64,000 bases of DNA from Scatosoma sp045576335 (lineage in GTDB: Bacteria; Bacillota; Clostridia; Christensenellales; Borkfalkiaceae), in contig JAZNGH010000020.1 in assembly GCA_045576335.1 (NCBI GenBank), positions 1-64,000 of the forward strand. The letters are read 5' to 3'. Under the pieces are notes generated by a model. That model was not told where the DNA came from. It saw only the letters and a program-made list of their open reading frames with translations, and searched no databases. Below, piece by piece: positions 6,944-17,500 of this stretch. The position numbers and the translations under genes were made by a program. Within the stretch, counting starts at the first letter, position 1, and every line of letters begins with the position of its first letter.

Positions 6944-8258
6944 TCTCAAACTCCTTGTCAGCGTATAAATGGCAAGCAACGTAATGCGTAGGGCTCACCT
7001 GCACCATATTGGGATAAGCCCCCGAACACTTGCCGACGCATTGCGTGCATCTTTCTTTGAAATAGCAATAATCAGGCATATCGATCGGGTTGGGTACGTT
7101 TCCGGGGATATTAAACAGTTTCCCCGAAGCCGTCTTCATCGTCGGCTTGGACTTTTGCAAGCCTTGCGTATAAGGGTGCAAGGGATTGTTGAAAATCTCG
7201 TTTACCGTGCCCTGCTCGATAATTCTGCCCGCATACATAACCACGACGTAATCTGCCATTTCCGCGATAACGCCCAAATCGTGCGTAATCAACAAAATCG
7301 AACTGTTAATCTTATGCTTTAAGTCGTTAAACAGCTCCAAAATCTGGGCTTGAATGGTAACGTCCAGCGCGGTCGTCGGCTCGTCCGCAATGATAAGGCG
7401 GGGCTGACCTGCAAGCGCCATAGCGATCATAACGCGTTGACGCATACCGCCCGACAGCTCGTGCGGGAAAGACGCGTACACGCGCTCGGGCATAGCGATA
7501 CCGACCATATCCAGCATTTCCACCGAACGCTTTTTAGCAAGCTCTTTGGTTGCCCCTGGGATATGTAACAAGGTCACTTCGTCGAGCTGGTCGCCGATTG
7601 TGAACACGGGATTGAGCGACGTCATAGGCTCTTGGAAAACCATTGCCATTTGTCTGCCGCGGAGGCGGTACATTTCCGCAATGGGGATCTTCGCCAAATC
7701 GAACACCATTTCTTCCATTTCGAACACGCCGATACCGTTTGCGTCCAAAAGCTGCTTGGGGCGAGTGACGACGTTGCCGTCCTTGTCCTTTACCTCGTTG
7801 CCCTTTTGGTCGTAAACGGTTTCGTAAACGACTTCGCCGTTTTCGTCCTTTTCGTAAACGGGAATGGCATTCCCCTTTTCGTCGCGCTTATAATCGTTTG
7901 CCTTGAAGCGAATCTGCCCCTCGACAATCTGTCCCGACGGGCCTTGCAAAAGCCGCATAACGGACATAGAGGTAACCGATTTACCGCAACCCGATTCACC
8001 TACGACGCCTACCGTCGAATTGACGGGGATATTGAACGAAACGCCGTTGACCGCTTTCACCACGCCTTGGTCGGTGAAAAAGTACGAGTGCAAATTTTCG
8101 ATTTCCAAAATATTATTTTCGTCTTTAAGCTGGGTCGTGTAAGCAGATTGTGGCAGCTTACGTTTTTTCTCTTTTTCCAAGCGGCGCATAATCTTGCCGT
8201 TTTCTTTGGCAATCGCCCGAATTTCTTTACCCGATAAATAATGTTTTTTCTCGCTCAT
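6924..8258 (-). CDS. oppD: Oligopeptide ABC transporter ATP-binding protein OppD, with insertion
   Basis: A 444-residue partner ATPase. Walker A is GESGCGKS (87-94), the Q-loop is at Gln209, the signature is LSGGMRQR (268-275), Walker B is LIIADEP (288-294), and the C-terminus is oligo_HPY-like with four cysteines. Compared with ordinary OppD (about 330-350 residues) it has a ~45-residue basic N-terminal extension and a ~70-residue insertion (about 119-190) between Walker A and the Q-loop. The insertion is rich in Asp, Lys, Gly and Asn, with repeating D-x-x-G-N-type turns, and looks like an exposed loop. All catalytic motifs are intact. AAAGGAG precedes the ATG. The gene starts 2 nt after oppC ends. 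Confidence 0.93.
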   Translation of the reverse strand: MSEKKHYLSGKEIRAIAKENGKIMRRLEKEKKRKLPQSAYTTQLKDENNILEIENLHSYFFTDQGVVKAVNGVSFNIPVNSTVGVVGESGCGKSVTSMSVMRLLQGPSGQIVEGQIRFKANDYKRDEKGNAIPVYEKDENGEVVYETVYDQKGNEVKDKDGNVVTRPKQLLDANGIGVFEMEEMVFDLAKIPIAEMYRLRGRQMAMVFQEPMTSLNPVFTIGDQLDEVTLLHIPGATKELAKKRSVEMLDMVGIAMPERVYASFPHELSGGMRQRVMIAMALAGQPRLIIADEPTTALDVTIQAQILELFNDLKHKINSSILLITHDLGVIAEMADYVVVMYAGRIIEQGTVNEIFNNPLHPYTQGLQKSKPTMKTASGKLFNIPGNVPNPIDMPDYCYFKERCTQCVGKCSGAYPNMVQVSPTHYVACHLYADKEFENGNERK

Positions 8259-8260
8259 AT

Positions 8261-9328
8261 TTATCTCCTTTGCTTCGGGTCAAGCGCGTCGCGCAAGCCG
8301 TCGCCGATAAAGTTAAAGCCAAGCACGGCGATAACGATACAGAATCCCGGAGGACCCCAAACGTTGAAATTGTTTTGCAAAATATCGCTTCGCTTGGAAA
8401 TAATCTCTATCATTGTACCCCAAGAAGCAAACGGGATACGTACGCCCAAACCCAAATACGACAACGTGGATTCGTACAAAATCATACTGCCCAGCGACAT
8501 GGTCATAGATACGATAATTTGCGGCAGAATATTCGGCACGAGATGCTTAAAAATTCTTCTTGCTGTAGAATACCCCATGGCTTCCGCCGCGACCATATAT
8601 TCCTGCTCGCGCAAATATAAAATCTGACCACGAACAAGCCGTGCCATTCCCGGCCACGAGAACAGCGATAAGAGCGCCATCAATAAATAAATATAGTATT
8701 GTGACTCTACTCCGTTCGCGTCTAATACCGTACCTATAATCAACATTAACGGCAACGTTGGTAAGCACATCAAAACGTCGCAAATACGCATAATTAAATT
8801 GTCTACCCAACCGCCGTAAAAGCCTGCCAAGCCGCCCAAAATAATACCCAAGGCAGAAATCAGAAATACCGCCAAAAAGCTAATGCTCAACGACAGTCTA
8901 CCGCCGTACATCAAGCGGGTGAAAATATCCATACCTTGTTCGTCCGTACCAAACAAATGCTCGGCAGAAGGCGGAGCCAAAGCATTCACACCGTTGTTGG
9001 TTACGATAATTTGAACAAATTCTTCTCCGTTATCCGTTTCCATTACGTATTCCGCATATTCGATTGCGCCCGTACGATCCGTTTCCGTTTCTCCCCAGCT
9101 CGTATACACGACGGGGCCTAACCAACAAAACGCAAACAGTACCACGAGCATAATAATACCCGTAATGGAAAGCTTAGAACGAAAGAATCGACGCAATAAC
9201 ATTCGCATTGGCGACATCAATCGCACGTTTTGATCAAGCGGCGTTTCCGTGTCCTCTATATTAGCGTTTTCCGCTTGCGTAGAAGGACTTACGTTCTTCT
9301 CATTTACTTTTTCTTCTAATTCTTCCAT
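8261..9328 (-). CDS. oppC: Oligopeptide ABC transporter permease OppC
   Basis: A 355-residue inner permease of the BPD_transp_1 family with an N-terminal OppC_N-type segment. About 50 polar residues precede the first helix (MRMLLRRFFRSKLSITG leads into it). Further hydrophobic segments follow, and the EAA-type loop that contacts the ATPases is seen as AAEAMGYSTARRIFKHLVPN. The motif HLFGTDEQGMDIFTRLMYGG is typical of OppC/DppC. AAAGGAGG precedes the ATG, and the stop is 2 nt from the oppD start. It pairs with OppB to form the membrane channel. The gene looks intact and ordinary. Confidence 0.93.
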   Translation of the reverse strand: MEELEEKVNEKNVSPSTQAENANIEDTETPLDQNVRLMSPMRMLLRRFFRSKLSITGIIMLVVLFAFCWLGPVVYTSWGETETDRTGAIEYAEYVMETDNGEEFVQIIVTNNGVNALAPPSAEHLFGTDEQGMDIFTRLMYGGRLSLSISFLAVFLISALGIILGGLAGFYGGWVDNLIMRICDVLMCLPTLPLMLIIGTVLDANGVESQYYIYLLMALLSLFSWPGMARLVRGQILYLREQEYMVAAEAMGYSTARRIFKHLVPNILPQIIVSMTMSLGSMILYESTLSYLGLGVRIPFASWGTMIEIISKRSDILQNNFNVWGPPGFCIVIAVLGFNFIGDGLRDALDPKQRR

Positions 9329-9340
9329 TTTTAACCTCCT

Positions 9341-10330
9341 TTACGCAAGCTTGACGCGAGGATCGACCACCGCATACATTAAGTCAGCCAACAATACGCC
9401 TACAACCGATAGGAAAGCGAGGAACATATTATACGTCATAATAACGGGAATATCCCCTTGCGTCATTGCATTAAGCGCGTAGCTACCGATACCCGTTAAG
9501 TCAAAAACGGATTCCGTAATCATTGCGCCCGAAAAAAGGGACGGAATAAGCCCCGCAAGACCAGTAACGACTGGAATCAAAGTATTGCGGAAAGCGTGCT
9601 TGTAAATGACCTTGTTTTCTTTCAAACCTTTCGCCCGTGCCGTACGAATATAGTCGGAATTCAATACTTCAAGCATATTCGTTCTCGTCATTCTCATTCT
9701 GCTGCCGATACTTAAAATAACGACGGTCAAAATAGGCAAGAACATATGTCTTATGTAATCTATTATTGCCTCCCATTCATTTGCGTACGTAACACCGGCA
9801 TCTTTCATACCCGATACGGGGAACCAGCCAAGCTTGTTCGCAAAAATATCTTTAAGCATTTGCCCAAAGAAGAAAGAGGGAAGAGAAATACCGATTAATA
9901 CGAATACGGTAACCACGTAATCGCGTACCGAATATTGATGAGTTGCCGCCGTAACCCCAAGAGGGATTGCAATCAAGAACTCAAAAACGGTAGCGATTGC
10001 GGCTACGACAAAGGAGGTGCCGATTCTGTCGGGGTTAAAAACCTCCGACAGAACGTCGCGTTGGCTGATGAAGCTCTTACCAAAATCAAGGCAAAAAACG
10101 TTTGTCAGCCAGTTAAAATATCCATCAACAATACCGCCGTCTAATCCGTAGGCTCTATACATTTCTTGTGTAAATTCTTCGGTAACCGTCGCGCCAGACG
10201 TCGCAAACTGCAATATCTTTTGTTCAACGAAGTCCGTCGGCATACAACGAAGTAATGCGTACAGAATAAAAGAAACACCAAGTAAAATTAAAATGGATAT
10301 TCCGATTCTTTTGAGTATATACTTAAACAT
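9341..10330 (-). CDS. oppB: Oligopeptide ABC transporter permease OppB
   Basis: A 329-residue permease that begins with the characteristic N-terminal helix (MFKYILKRIGISILILLGV), continues with a periplasmic-type domain containing YGLDGGIVDGYFNWL, and then BPD_transp_1 helices. The EAA loop reads RTARAKGLKENKVIYKHAFRN. The C-terminus ends in a helix followed by ADLMYAVVDPRVKL, as in OppB/DppB proteins. GGAG lies shortly upstream of the ATG. It is 24 nt downstream of the binding-protein gene and 12 nt upstream of oppC. It probably forms the heterodimeric channel with OppC. Confidence 0.93.
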   Translation of the reverse strand: MFKYILKRIGISILILLGVSFILYALLRCMPTDFVEQKILQFATSGATVTEEFTQEMYRAYGLDGGIVDGYFNWLTNVFCLDFGKSFISQRDVLSEVFNPDRIGTSFVVAAIATVFEFLIAIPLGVTAATHQYSVRDYVVTVFVLIGISLPSFFFGQMLKDIFANKLGWFPVSGMKDAGVTYANEWEAIIDYIRHMFLPILTVVILSIGSRMRMTRTNMLEVLNSDYIRTARAKGLKENKVIYKHAFRNTLIPVVTGLAGLIPSLFSGAMITESVFDLTGIGSYALNAMTQGDIPVIMTYNMFLAFLSVVGVLLADLMYAVVDPRVKLA

Positions 10331-10354
10331 TTCAGCTCCAGTTTATGATTAATC

Positions 10355-12973
10355 TTATTTTACTAATTCAAGCTCCCAAATCTTTTCAAGCGGCGAAGTG
10401 TAAGGATTTATCTTCGAAGAATCCGCAAAGCCCGTTACGCTGTTTGCATTATAAGCGTACAACGTTTCACGTTGATATACCGGCATTTCTATCGCCAAAT
10501 CCAACACGATCGTCATTGCCTGCTTATACAACGCACTTCTCTTTGCTTTGCCAAGCTCCGTGCTGCTGTCAATCGTACGAGCTTCGTCGATAATGGAGCT
10601 TAACGATTTGATTTGATTATATTCGTAAGTATACAACGTCTGATTGCTCTTGATTTCGCGATAACCCCAAGCGTATACGGAGGTTGCCGTGGAATTCATA
10701 TGGTAGACCTGATACATATCGGGATCGATTGTCGAGCCCCAAGCCGCCGCCCAAACTTCAAGCGAACCCGTCGAAAGCTTGGTCAGGGCTTGCGAATCGG
10801 CTTTAACTTCTACGTTCCAGCCCAAATCGTTCAAGATTTCCGCCGCTTGCTTAAATACCGTATAGGTGGGATGTTCAGTGATGGACGCGCCTGCAATCGT
10901 AAATTTAATAGTAAGCGCAGAATCTCCTCCGCTGACGCCAGCTTGACCCATAAGCTCTTTTATCTTGCTCTTGGCTGCATCTACGCCCGTCCATTGTGCG
11001 TGCGTAGCCGTATTTGCCGCATACGTACCATCGTCATTCTTGGGATATGCCCAGCTTACCTTGGACATAGGCCAGTCAATCGTTTCACAAGTTCCCGATT
11101 GATAATAGTCGCAAGCAAGAGAAGGCTGCATCGCCGCCATAATAGCACGACGGATATACACGTTTTCTACTTTACCAGCGTTAATACCGATATAACCGTA
11201 GCCGAGCTGCTTGGAGGAAATCGATTCGAAGCCTTTTTGCTTCATATTTTCCAAACGTTCCGCATTCGTTTTGGTGAATTGCGGCGTAATGTAGTCTACT
11301 TCCCCTTTTTCAAGCTTATCCAACGCATTGGAAGGGCTTACGACCTGCATACGAATTTTATCCGCTTTCACGTCAAACATAAAGTTTTCATTCGCCTTGA
11401 AATACACGATATTGCTCGACCAGAAAGCAGCTCCGGTAGGATTATCGCTGTTATTCTCGTCCGTTGCCATAAACGCGCCTGCACCTACGGGAACTTCCAA
11501 GTGCTGTTGCGATTGAATTACCTTGCTTTGGAATTCACTGCTTGCATATTCTACGCCAAACTTATGGCTTGCAATATTTATTTCTCTGCCGTTAGGGTGC
11601 TCGGCGTCTGCCGAATAATAATGTGCGGGCGCAACGGTAAAGCCAAAGTTATAAATCGCTTTGGGGTCCGTTCCATCTATCGTTATCTGCAATACGTCGT
11701 ATTCATTAGCGCGTGCAGGCGTACCGTCAGCATTGTGCTCGTGTGCAACGGTATACTCTTTGCCGTTGACCGTCACTTTCGCAACGTTGGAAGTATGACC
11801 GAGCGATTCAACACCCTCTATATAATCACGCCACAAGCCACCCGAGTTTGCACCGTGCAAAATAACGGAAATTGCGTCTGCCGTATATTGCGTCGTCAAC
11901 GTTCCCGCCGTTCCCCATTGCGTAAGAACGGTGTTCAAATTAGAGGTTATCGTATCCTTATAAACTCTCTCGATTGCCTGCTCTTGCGTGTTGCACGATT
12001 GCAATATATCCGTACCTTCGAATTTCTCAATTTTAAGCTTATTCTTTTTCCCCGCTACGTCTTGGTATTTAGGGGTGATATAGCCCTCGTACAAGAAGAA
12101 CTTAAATACGTCGTTGGAAAGCTCCGATTGCCAATCTTTATACGGCATAGTCGTCAAATCGTAAGATTCTTTCGCCGCCTTATAGTCCGATTCCAATTCG
12201 TCCTTGAACGTCTTTAACGTCAATTCGTAATCTTCCAAAAGAATCGCTCTATAATCCTCTTCCGTCATCTCCGCTTGCTCCGAAGCCGTAGCAACTGCCA
12301 TACGATAACCGTTGCTTACGGTCCAAGAGTTAATCGCCGCTCTCATTCCAGCTTCATCCAAGCTGTACGAAGCCGTAGAGCCGGGGATTTTTCCGTGCTT
12401 TTCAAAGACGCTGATAAGTTCAAGCTTACGATACGTCGCATACGTCGCCGCTTGCGTTGCAATTTGCTCGTCTGCACCAGCGGAGTTTTGTTCGCTCTTT
12501 TGGTATCTGTACTCGTAAAGACCTTTAATGTCAATGGAATACATAGTGGACGAACCTGTATAAACGGGATCGAGGTATTCGTAAATATTAAACATAACGT
12601 CGTTCATAGTAAGCGGTTTGCCGTCCGAGAACTGCAATCCGTTTTTCAATACGAACGTGTACACTGTTTCCGTGTCTTCACCCTCGCCAATCGTTTGTTG
12701 CTGGAAATCTTTTACTACCGTGGGTTGATCGTCGCCCGCTATGGGAGCACCCGAGCTATCGGTAGAAAGCATACTGATTTGCGTCATTCCCACTACGTCC
12801 ATATCCGTACCCGACGTCGCGTAGAACGGATTGAACAAACCGCTCAATTCTTCCGTCATAATAACGATGCTGCTCTTTTCCTCCTGACAAGCGGCAAGAG
12901 ACGTAAGCGTCGTTCCGAAAATTAAGCCGCAAAGCGCAAGACTTACCACTCGCATTGTTCTTTTCTTTTTCAT
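10355..12973 (-). CDS. oppA: Peptide-binding lipoprotein, SBP family 5 (OppA-like), oversized
   Basis: An 872-residue extracellular solute-binding lipoprotein. The signal peptide ends in a lipobox, LAAC, with lipidated Cys29. Family-5 features follow: an early LNPFYATSG-type segment, FVLKNGLQFSDGKPLTMNDV (the 'F.DG.P.TA.DV' block), a domain with YIGINAG and RRAIMAAMQP, and a C-terminal DPDMYQVYH motif. Usual family members have about 500-600 residues. The excess lies mainly between about residues 145 and 480, where Tyr-, Glu- and Lys-rich sequence separates the conserved blocks. GGAGG precedes the ATG. It should capture peptides for OppBCDF. The enlarged lobe may fit bulkier peptides or dock with the surface protease encoded upstream; this is inference. 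Confidence 0.88.
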   Translation of the reverse strand: MKKKRTMRVVSLALCGLIFGTTLTSLAACQEEKSSIVIMTEELSGLFNPFYATSGTDMDVVGMTQISMLSTDSSGAPIAGDDQPTVVKDFQQQTIGEGEDTETVYTFVLKNGLQFSDGKPLTMNDVMFNIYEYLDPVYTGSSTMYSIDIKGLYEYRYQKSEQNSAGADEQIATQAATYATYRKLELISVFEKHGKIPGSTASYSLDEAGMRAAINSWTVSNGYRMAVATASEQAEMTEEDYRAILLEDYELTLKTFKDELESDYKAAKESYDLTTMPYKDWQSELSNDVFKFFLYEGYITPKYQDVAGKKNKLKIEKFEGTDILQSCNTQEQAIERVYKDTITSNLNTVLTQWGTAGTLTTQYTADAISVILHGANSGGLWRDYIEGVESLGHTSNVAKVTVNGKEYTVAHEHNADGTPARANEYDVLQITIDGTDPKAIYNFGFTVAPAHYYSADAEHPNGREINIASHKFGVEYASSEFQSKVIQSQQHLEVPVGAGAFMATDENNSDNPTGAAFWSSNIVYFKANENFMFDVKADKIRMQVVSPSNALDKLEKGEVDYITPQFTKTNAERLENMKQKGFESISSKQLGYGYIGINAGKVENVYIRRAIMAAMQPSLACDYYQSGTCETIDWPMSKVSWAYPKNDDGTYAANTATHAQWTGVDAAKSKIKELMGQAGVSGGDSALTIKFTIAGASITEHPTYTVFKQAAEILNDLGWNVEVKADSQALTKLSTGSLEVWAAAWGSTIDPDMYQVYHMNSTATSVYAWGYREIKSNQTLYTYEYNQIKSLSSIIDEARTIDSSTELGKAKRSALYKQAMTIVLDLAIEMPVYQRETLYAYNANSVTGFADSSKINPYTSPLEKIWELELVK

Positions 12974-12990
12974 TGTTTTATTGCCTCCGT

Positions 12991-14550
12991 TTATTCTTCA
13001 ATATTGATATTATAAGTTTCCCTATCCAATCTCTCGATAGAGGAACTGATTTCTAAAGTAATTTCGCCGCTTGAAGCCACGCTCACGCTGCTCGGGATTA
13101 CCGTATACGTATATTCGTTCGTTCCAAGCGATTGTCCGTATACCGACAACGCAATCGAGGTCTTGGTAATACCGTCCGTTTTACCGTTTGCGATCAAGTG
13201 GAAATTATACGTTGAAAATCTTGACGTTACCTGTCCAAGCTTCAACGCGCCGCCTACGGACACACCGCTGACAACCGCCGTTTCTTGAATATAACCCGCA
13301 AACAAACCGAAATTCGAATCGTTTGCAAGCGTTACCGACGCCATATCAAGAGTTATGTTTTCAAAAGACAAGTTCTTTATCTCCGCACCAGCGCCAAGCT
13401 CTCCAAACAAGCCGCCGTACGAAGCCGAGGAAGAAGACGCGTATTTCAGGTCCACGTTTTTAATCGCAAACGTATTCCCTTCGCTTGCATACATCTTACC
13501 CGTAAACGTGCCTCTCATAAATCCAGCGGGCCAAGTATATTCCGCAAAATCCAAATCCGCTTTAATCTCGTATAATCCATTCAAATTGAAATTATCTTGC
13601 AGTTGTTTTGCCGTTTCAATTTGATAACGCTCACCCTCTTCAAATACAACATAAATGTTTTCTACGCGGTTCAACGCCAACGCGTGTTCATAATCCAACG
13701 TACCGCGGTGCTCGAAGGACCCCTGCGTAAGTTCTTGCGTACAAGCCGCATCCAAATACGCCGTAGAAAAAGTCATTCCGCTCTGTTTGGGGAAGGTGTA
13801 CACCGATTCGTTTGCATAGGCGTGCTCGTGCTGCATCATACCGTCTTGCCAACGCGGCAACCAAATCGTATCCTTATCCGACGTTTTCGAGCCCTCCGCG
13901 TTCGTCGTTTTGTAATCGAACTTCGTCGTAGCATACTGCGTCCAAGCACCGTCTTTTTGATAATAATAGTTAAACTCGTAATAAGGCACCCAACCAGCAT
14001 ATAACGTCTTGGAAAGCGTACTTTCAATCTCCGAGGGCTTTATGTCCCAAGTCGCGTCAAAATCCCAATATCCGTCATACTCGTAGGCGGGCGTAACAGA
14101 CACGTTTTTCTCACTTTCCGTCGGGTCTGCATACAAATAAGTACCGTCCTCTTGTAAAATCAGTTCTCGACCGTTTTCATCTACGGGCGTACCCTCTACC
14201 GTTTTGACAGTCCGCGTTTCATACCAGCCAGCGAAGAAATAACCGTCCTTCCGCAAAGTAATGGAAGTAGAGGAGCTACTCGTCGGACGGCTTGCCGCCG
14301 TCGGCTCCGTTAACAGAATATGTATCTCTCCGTTTGAATCCGTTTCAAAATTATCGGGATTGAACATATCCATTATGCTAACGCCCGGACGGTTCAAATA
14401 AGTGCCGCCGTTTGCGTCATAGGTCACCGAAACGGTATAGCCCCTTTCTTCCAAATCTTCAATTTTTGAAGTCGGCTTACAAGCAGCCAAGCCCAAACAA
14501 CCAAGCAATGCGCTTGCCAAGCTTAAAAACAAGATGATTTTCTTTTTCAT
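12991..14550 (-). CDS. Surface lipoprotein with InlB-type B-repeat and GLUG-like region
   Basis: A 519-residue lipoprotein with lipobox LAAC and Cys24. Residues ~38-130 form an InlB/Listeria-Bacteroides B-repeat (TVSVTYDANGGTY ... FFAGWYETR), extended to another 'LYAGWV' at about 190. Residues ~320-420 (ADLDFAEYTWPAGF, NTFAIKNVDL, YGGLFGELG) resemble GLUG-type beta-helix repeats found in surface adhesins and peptidase-associated proteins. It lacks an enzyme motif. The upstream ribosome site is weak (AAGGA far from the ATG), so translation may depend on coupling to the protease gene 21 nt upstream. It lies between the protease and the peptide-binding protein, which suggests a role in surface capture of protein or binding to a host or dietary polymer. 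Confidence 0.8.
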   Translation of the reverse strand: MKKKIILFLSLASALLGCLGLAACKPTSKIEDLEERGYTVSVTYDANGGTYLNRPGVSIMDMFNPDNFETDSNGEIHILLTEPTAASRPTSSSSTSITLRKDGYFFAGWYETRTVKTVEGTPVDENGRELILQEDGTYLYADPTESEKNVSVTPAYEYDGYWDFDATWDIKPSEIESTLSKTLYAGWVPYYEFNYYYQKDGAWTQYATTKFDYKTTNAEGSKTSDKDTIWLPRWQDGMMQHEHAYANESVYTFPKQSGMTFSTAYLDAACTQELTQGSFEHRGTLDYEHALALNRVENIYVVFEEGERYQIETAKQLQDNFNLNGLYEIKADLDFAEYTWPAGFMRGTFTGKMYASEGNTFAIKNVDLKYASSSSASYGGLFGELGAGAEIKNLSFENITLDMASVTLANDSNFGLFAGYIQETAVVSGVSVGGALKLGQVTSRFSTYNFHLIANGKTDGITKTSIALSVYGQSLGTNEYTYTVIPSSVSVASSGEITLEISSSIERLDRETYNINIEE

Positions 14551-14571
14551 ACGATTGCTAATAAGTATTCC

Positions 14572-17500
14572 TTATTCCTCCTTGGCTTTCGGTTCATTTT
14601 CCGCTTGCTGCTCTTCCGCCTGCACGTCGTTCGCTTGTGCTTTTTTCTTGCGCATAATATCAATAACGATATACGCCGCAAAGGCTACGAGCACACATCC
14701 TGCAATAATCAACCCTACCGCATTGTTCGCAAAGAACGTAGTGCAATCCTGCGCCCCTTCAATCGGCTCGTTGTTTTCGCCGTCTCCATTCGTCGAATCC
14801 TCGTTTCTTACCTTTAAGTATTCCAGCATACTCTCCGCTTTGGATAAAACGGCATAGTAATTTACGGAATTGTAGTTTTCAACGATTGCCTTTTGTTCAA
14901 ACGAAGGAAGCTCCTCATACGCCGTTCTCGCCGCAACGATTGCCGCCTCGCTTTCGAGCGTAATATTTTCGGGAAGTGCCGAAATCAACGCGATTACACG
15001 CAACGTAGCGTCCGTTGCCGCATTGTCGCCTTGGATCGTCGAGCTGAAATATTGCGAGAAGATAAACGAATTATAATTCTGTCCGTTTGCGGGCTTCACC
15101 ATTACCAGCGGTTGCGTAATATGACCGATATAATTTACAAAGTTTGAACCGAAATAGAAGTTATTATAGCTCGACGTAACGTTCCACATATAATATTTAG
15201 AAATTCCTAACCCTTCGTACTCACCCATATACCCAGAAATAGGCAGGTTCTCCATAGTGATATACGACGTGTTGTATTCTTCTTCTAAAATAGGAGCGTC
15301 ATACGATTTGAAAATAACAACCGACAAATATCCGCATCCGTAGAACGCTTTATCGCCTAACGCTTTCAAGGTAGACGGCAACGTCACCGTATTCAAGCTG
15401 CTGCCGATAAACGCTCTCGCGCTAATTCTTACCGTGCCTTCCTCTACTACGTATTCACTTCCCGATTTTGCCAACGGATAAGAAACAAGCTCCAAACCGT
15501 TGGGTACGACCTGATAAAGTACACCGTCAATAACCTTTACGTTCTTACTAACGTCAAACGTGGTATTTTCCACCGTTTCCACCGTCGTCCCGTTAAACAG
15601 CTTCTCTTCCGTAACCTTGAAATTGTCCATATAGCAAAGGTAGAACGGATTTTCACCAAGCGAAACAAGCTTTTCACCGAATTTCACCGTTTCCACGTTC
15701 GATATAGCAAACGCATAGTCACCGATACTTTCCGCACTCGAAACGTCAACGTCAGCCACACCAATACCCATAAGGGCATACGCGCCGATCTCTTTTACTT
15801 TGTCAAGATTTACGATTTCCGTTAAGCTCGCGCAAGACGCAAACGCGCTGTCCGCAAGTATCGCCCCTTCCTTGAAAATAACCTTTTCAAGTGGCGTCGT
15901 TGCAAACGCTGCCGCACCGATATAGTTTACGTTCGAAAGGTCAATTTCCGTAAGTCCCGTTCCGTAGAACGCTTGATCGCCGATTTCTACCGTTGCTTGC
16001 GGCAGCGCAATCTCGACCAAGCTGTCACAACCCGCAAACGCATAATTTGCAACGGTTTGTAATTGCTCGCCAAGCGTCACGTCATTCAACGCGGTGTTAC
16101 CTGCAAACACACCTTCGCCAAGCACGGTTGCATTCGTCAGATCCACTTTCTTAAAAGCAGGTGCAAACGTAGAAGTGATATAGCTCCGTGCGGATAATTC
16201 ATTCTCCACGACAGCCAAATCGTAAGCATACGACCACGCATTGTTATATTTCCAATAATCGTAGGTCGAAGAGCCAGAGAACGCATAATCGCCAATCGCT
16301 TTTACCTTCGACAGATCCACCGTTTTAAGATTTGCTGCGTTATAGAATGCGTAATTGCCGATCGTCGTATTTTCGCCAAAAACAAGGCTTTCCAACAACG
16401 CGTGTCCGCAGAATGCGTAATCCCCAAGCGTTACGTCTTTACCGAGCGTCAGCGTTTTCAGCATAGAAACTACGCCCGCATTATAATTGTAACGATAATA
16501 CGTATACGTTTCCACCACGTTACCGTCTGCATCTTTAACCTCGTAGGCGTACGGCGTGTAGTTGTCAAAATTACCTTTGTTTTCATACGTATAGAGAGCT
16601 ACGGGGCAATAGAACGCCGCTTCTTTGATTGTAACTCCGTTTCCGATTGCAATGCTTTCCAAGCTGTAATCGTAGGCAAATGCGTAATCCCCGACCGTGA
16701 CGTTATCGCCGATTGAAAGCTGCTTCAACTGCGTCAAAGCAAAGGCGTACTTGCCTATTTCTTTCACGTTCGTGAGATTGGGAGTTTGCGTCAACGCCGT
16801 ACCTGCAAACGCATAATCGCCTATGGTTTGCACCGCGTTCATCTGCACGGTTTTAAGATTTGCACAATCGGTGAACGCATACGCGCCTACGCTTACTACA
16901 TTGTTTGCGATAACGTTAAAAATCTTTAAGTTACCCGCAAATGCGCCCGTGGCAATCGAAGTCGCTTCCGTTTGTACCGTGTTAATCGAGCCGTTTACCG
17001 TTTCGCCTTTATAGAGAGGCGCTGCCAACACCAATTCACCCGTTTGTTTATTGACGATCAACGCACCGTCTTTTTCCTTTCCTAACGTTTCATTGGACGC
17101 CGCGAGATCAAATTTCTCTACTTGGCTGTCCGCAAATGCGTACTCGCCGATAACTGCAACGTCTTTACCAAGGCGTACCGTTTTCAAGCTCGTACAATCG
17201 TCGAACGCATAGGACGAAATAACCGTAGCGTTTATGTTTGCCGCACGAAGCGACGTACAGCCCGCAAACGCCCCGCTGCCAAGCTTAACCTTGGAAGCCT
17301 TAAATTCCACGCTCGTCATATATACGTTCGCTTCAAACGCCCCGATGCCAATGGATTGCGCGGATTGAGGCAATTGCACGTAAGCGAGCTTACAGTTTTT
17401 GAATGCTTGGTTGCTGATAGCAACGATTTTACCGTTTACGTCGTCGGGATCGTCGTTATCGTCTACCAAATCCAGCTTTTCCAAAGCACAATCCAAGAAC

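Noticed and set aside
10613..12217. 534-codon plus-strand frame opposite the peptide-binding lipoprotein gene
   Set aside because: The opposite strand encodes a convincing family-5 binding protein with a lipobox. The plus frame is Arg/Ile/Val-rich without recognisable motifs.
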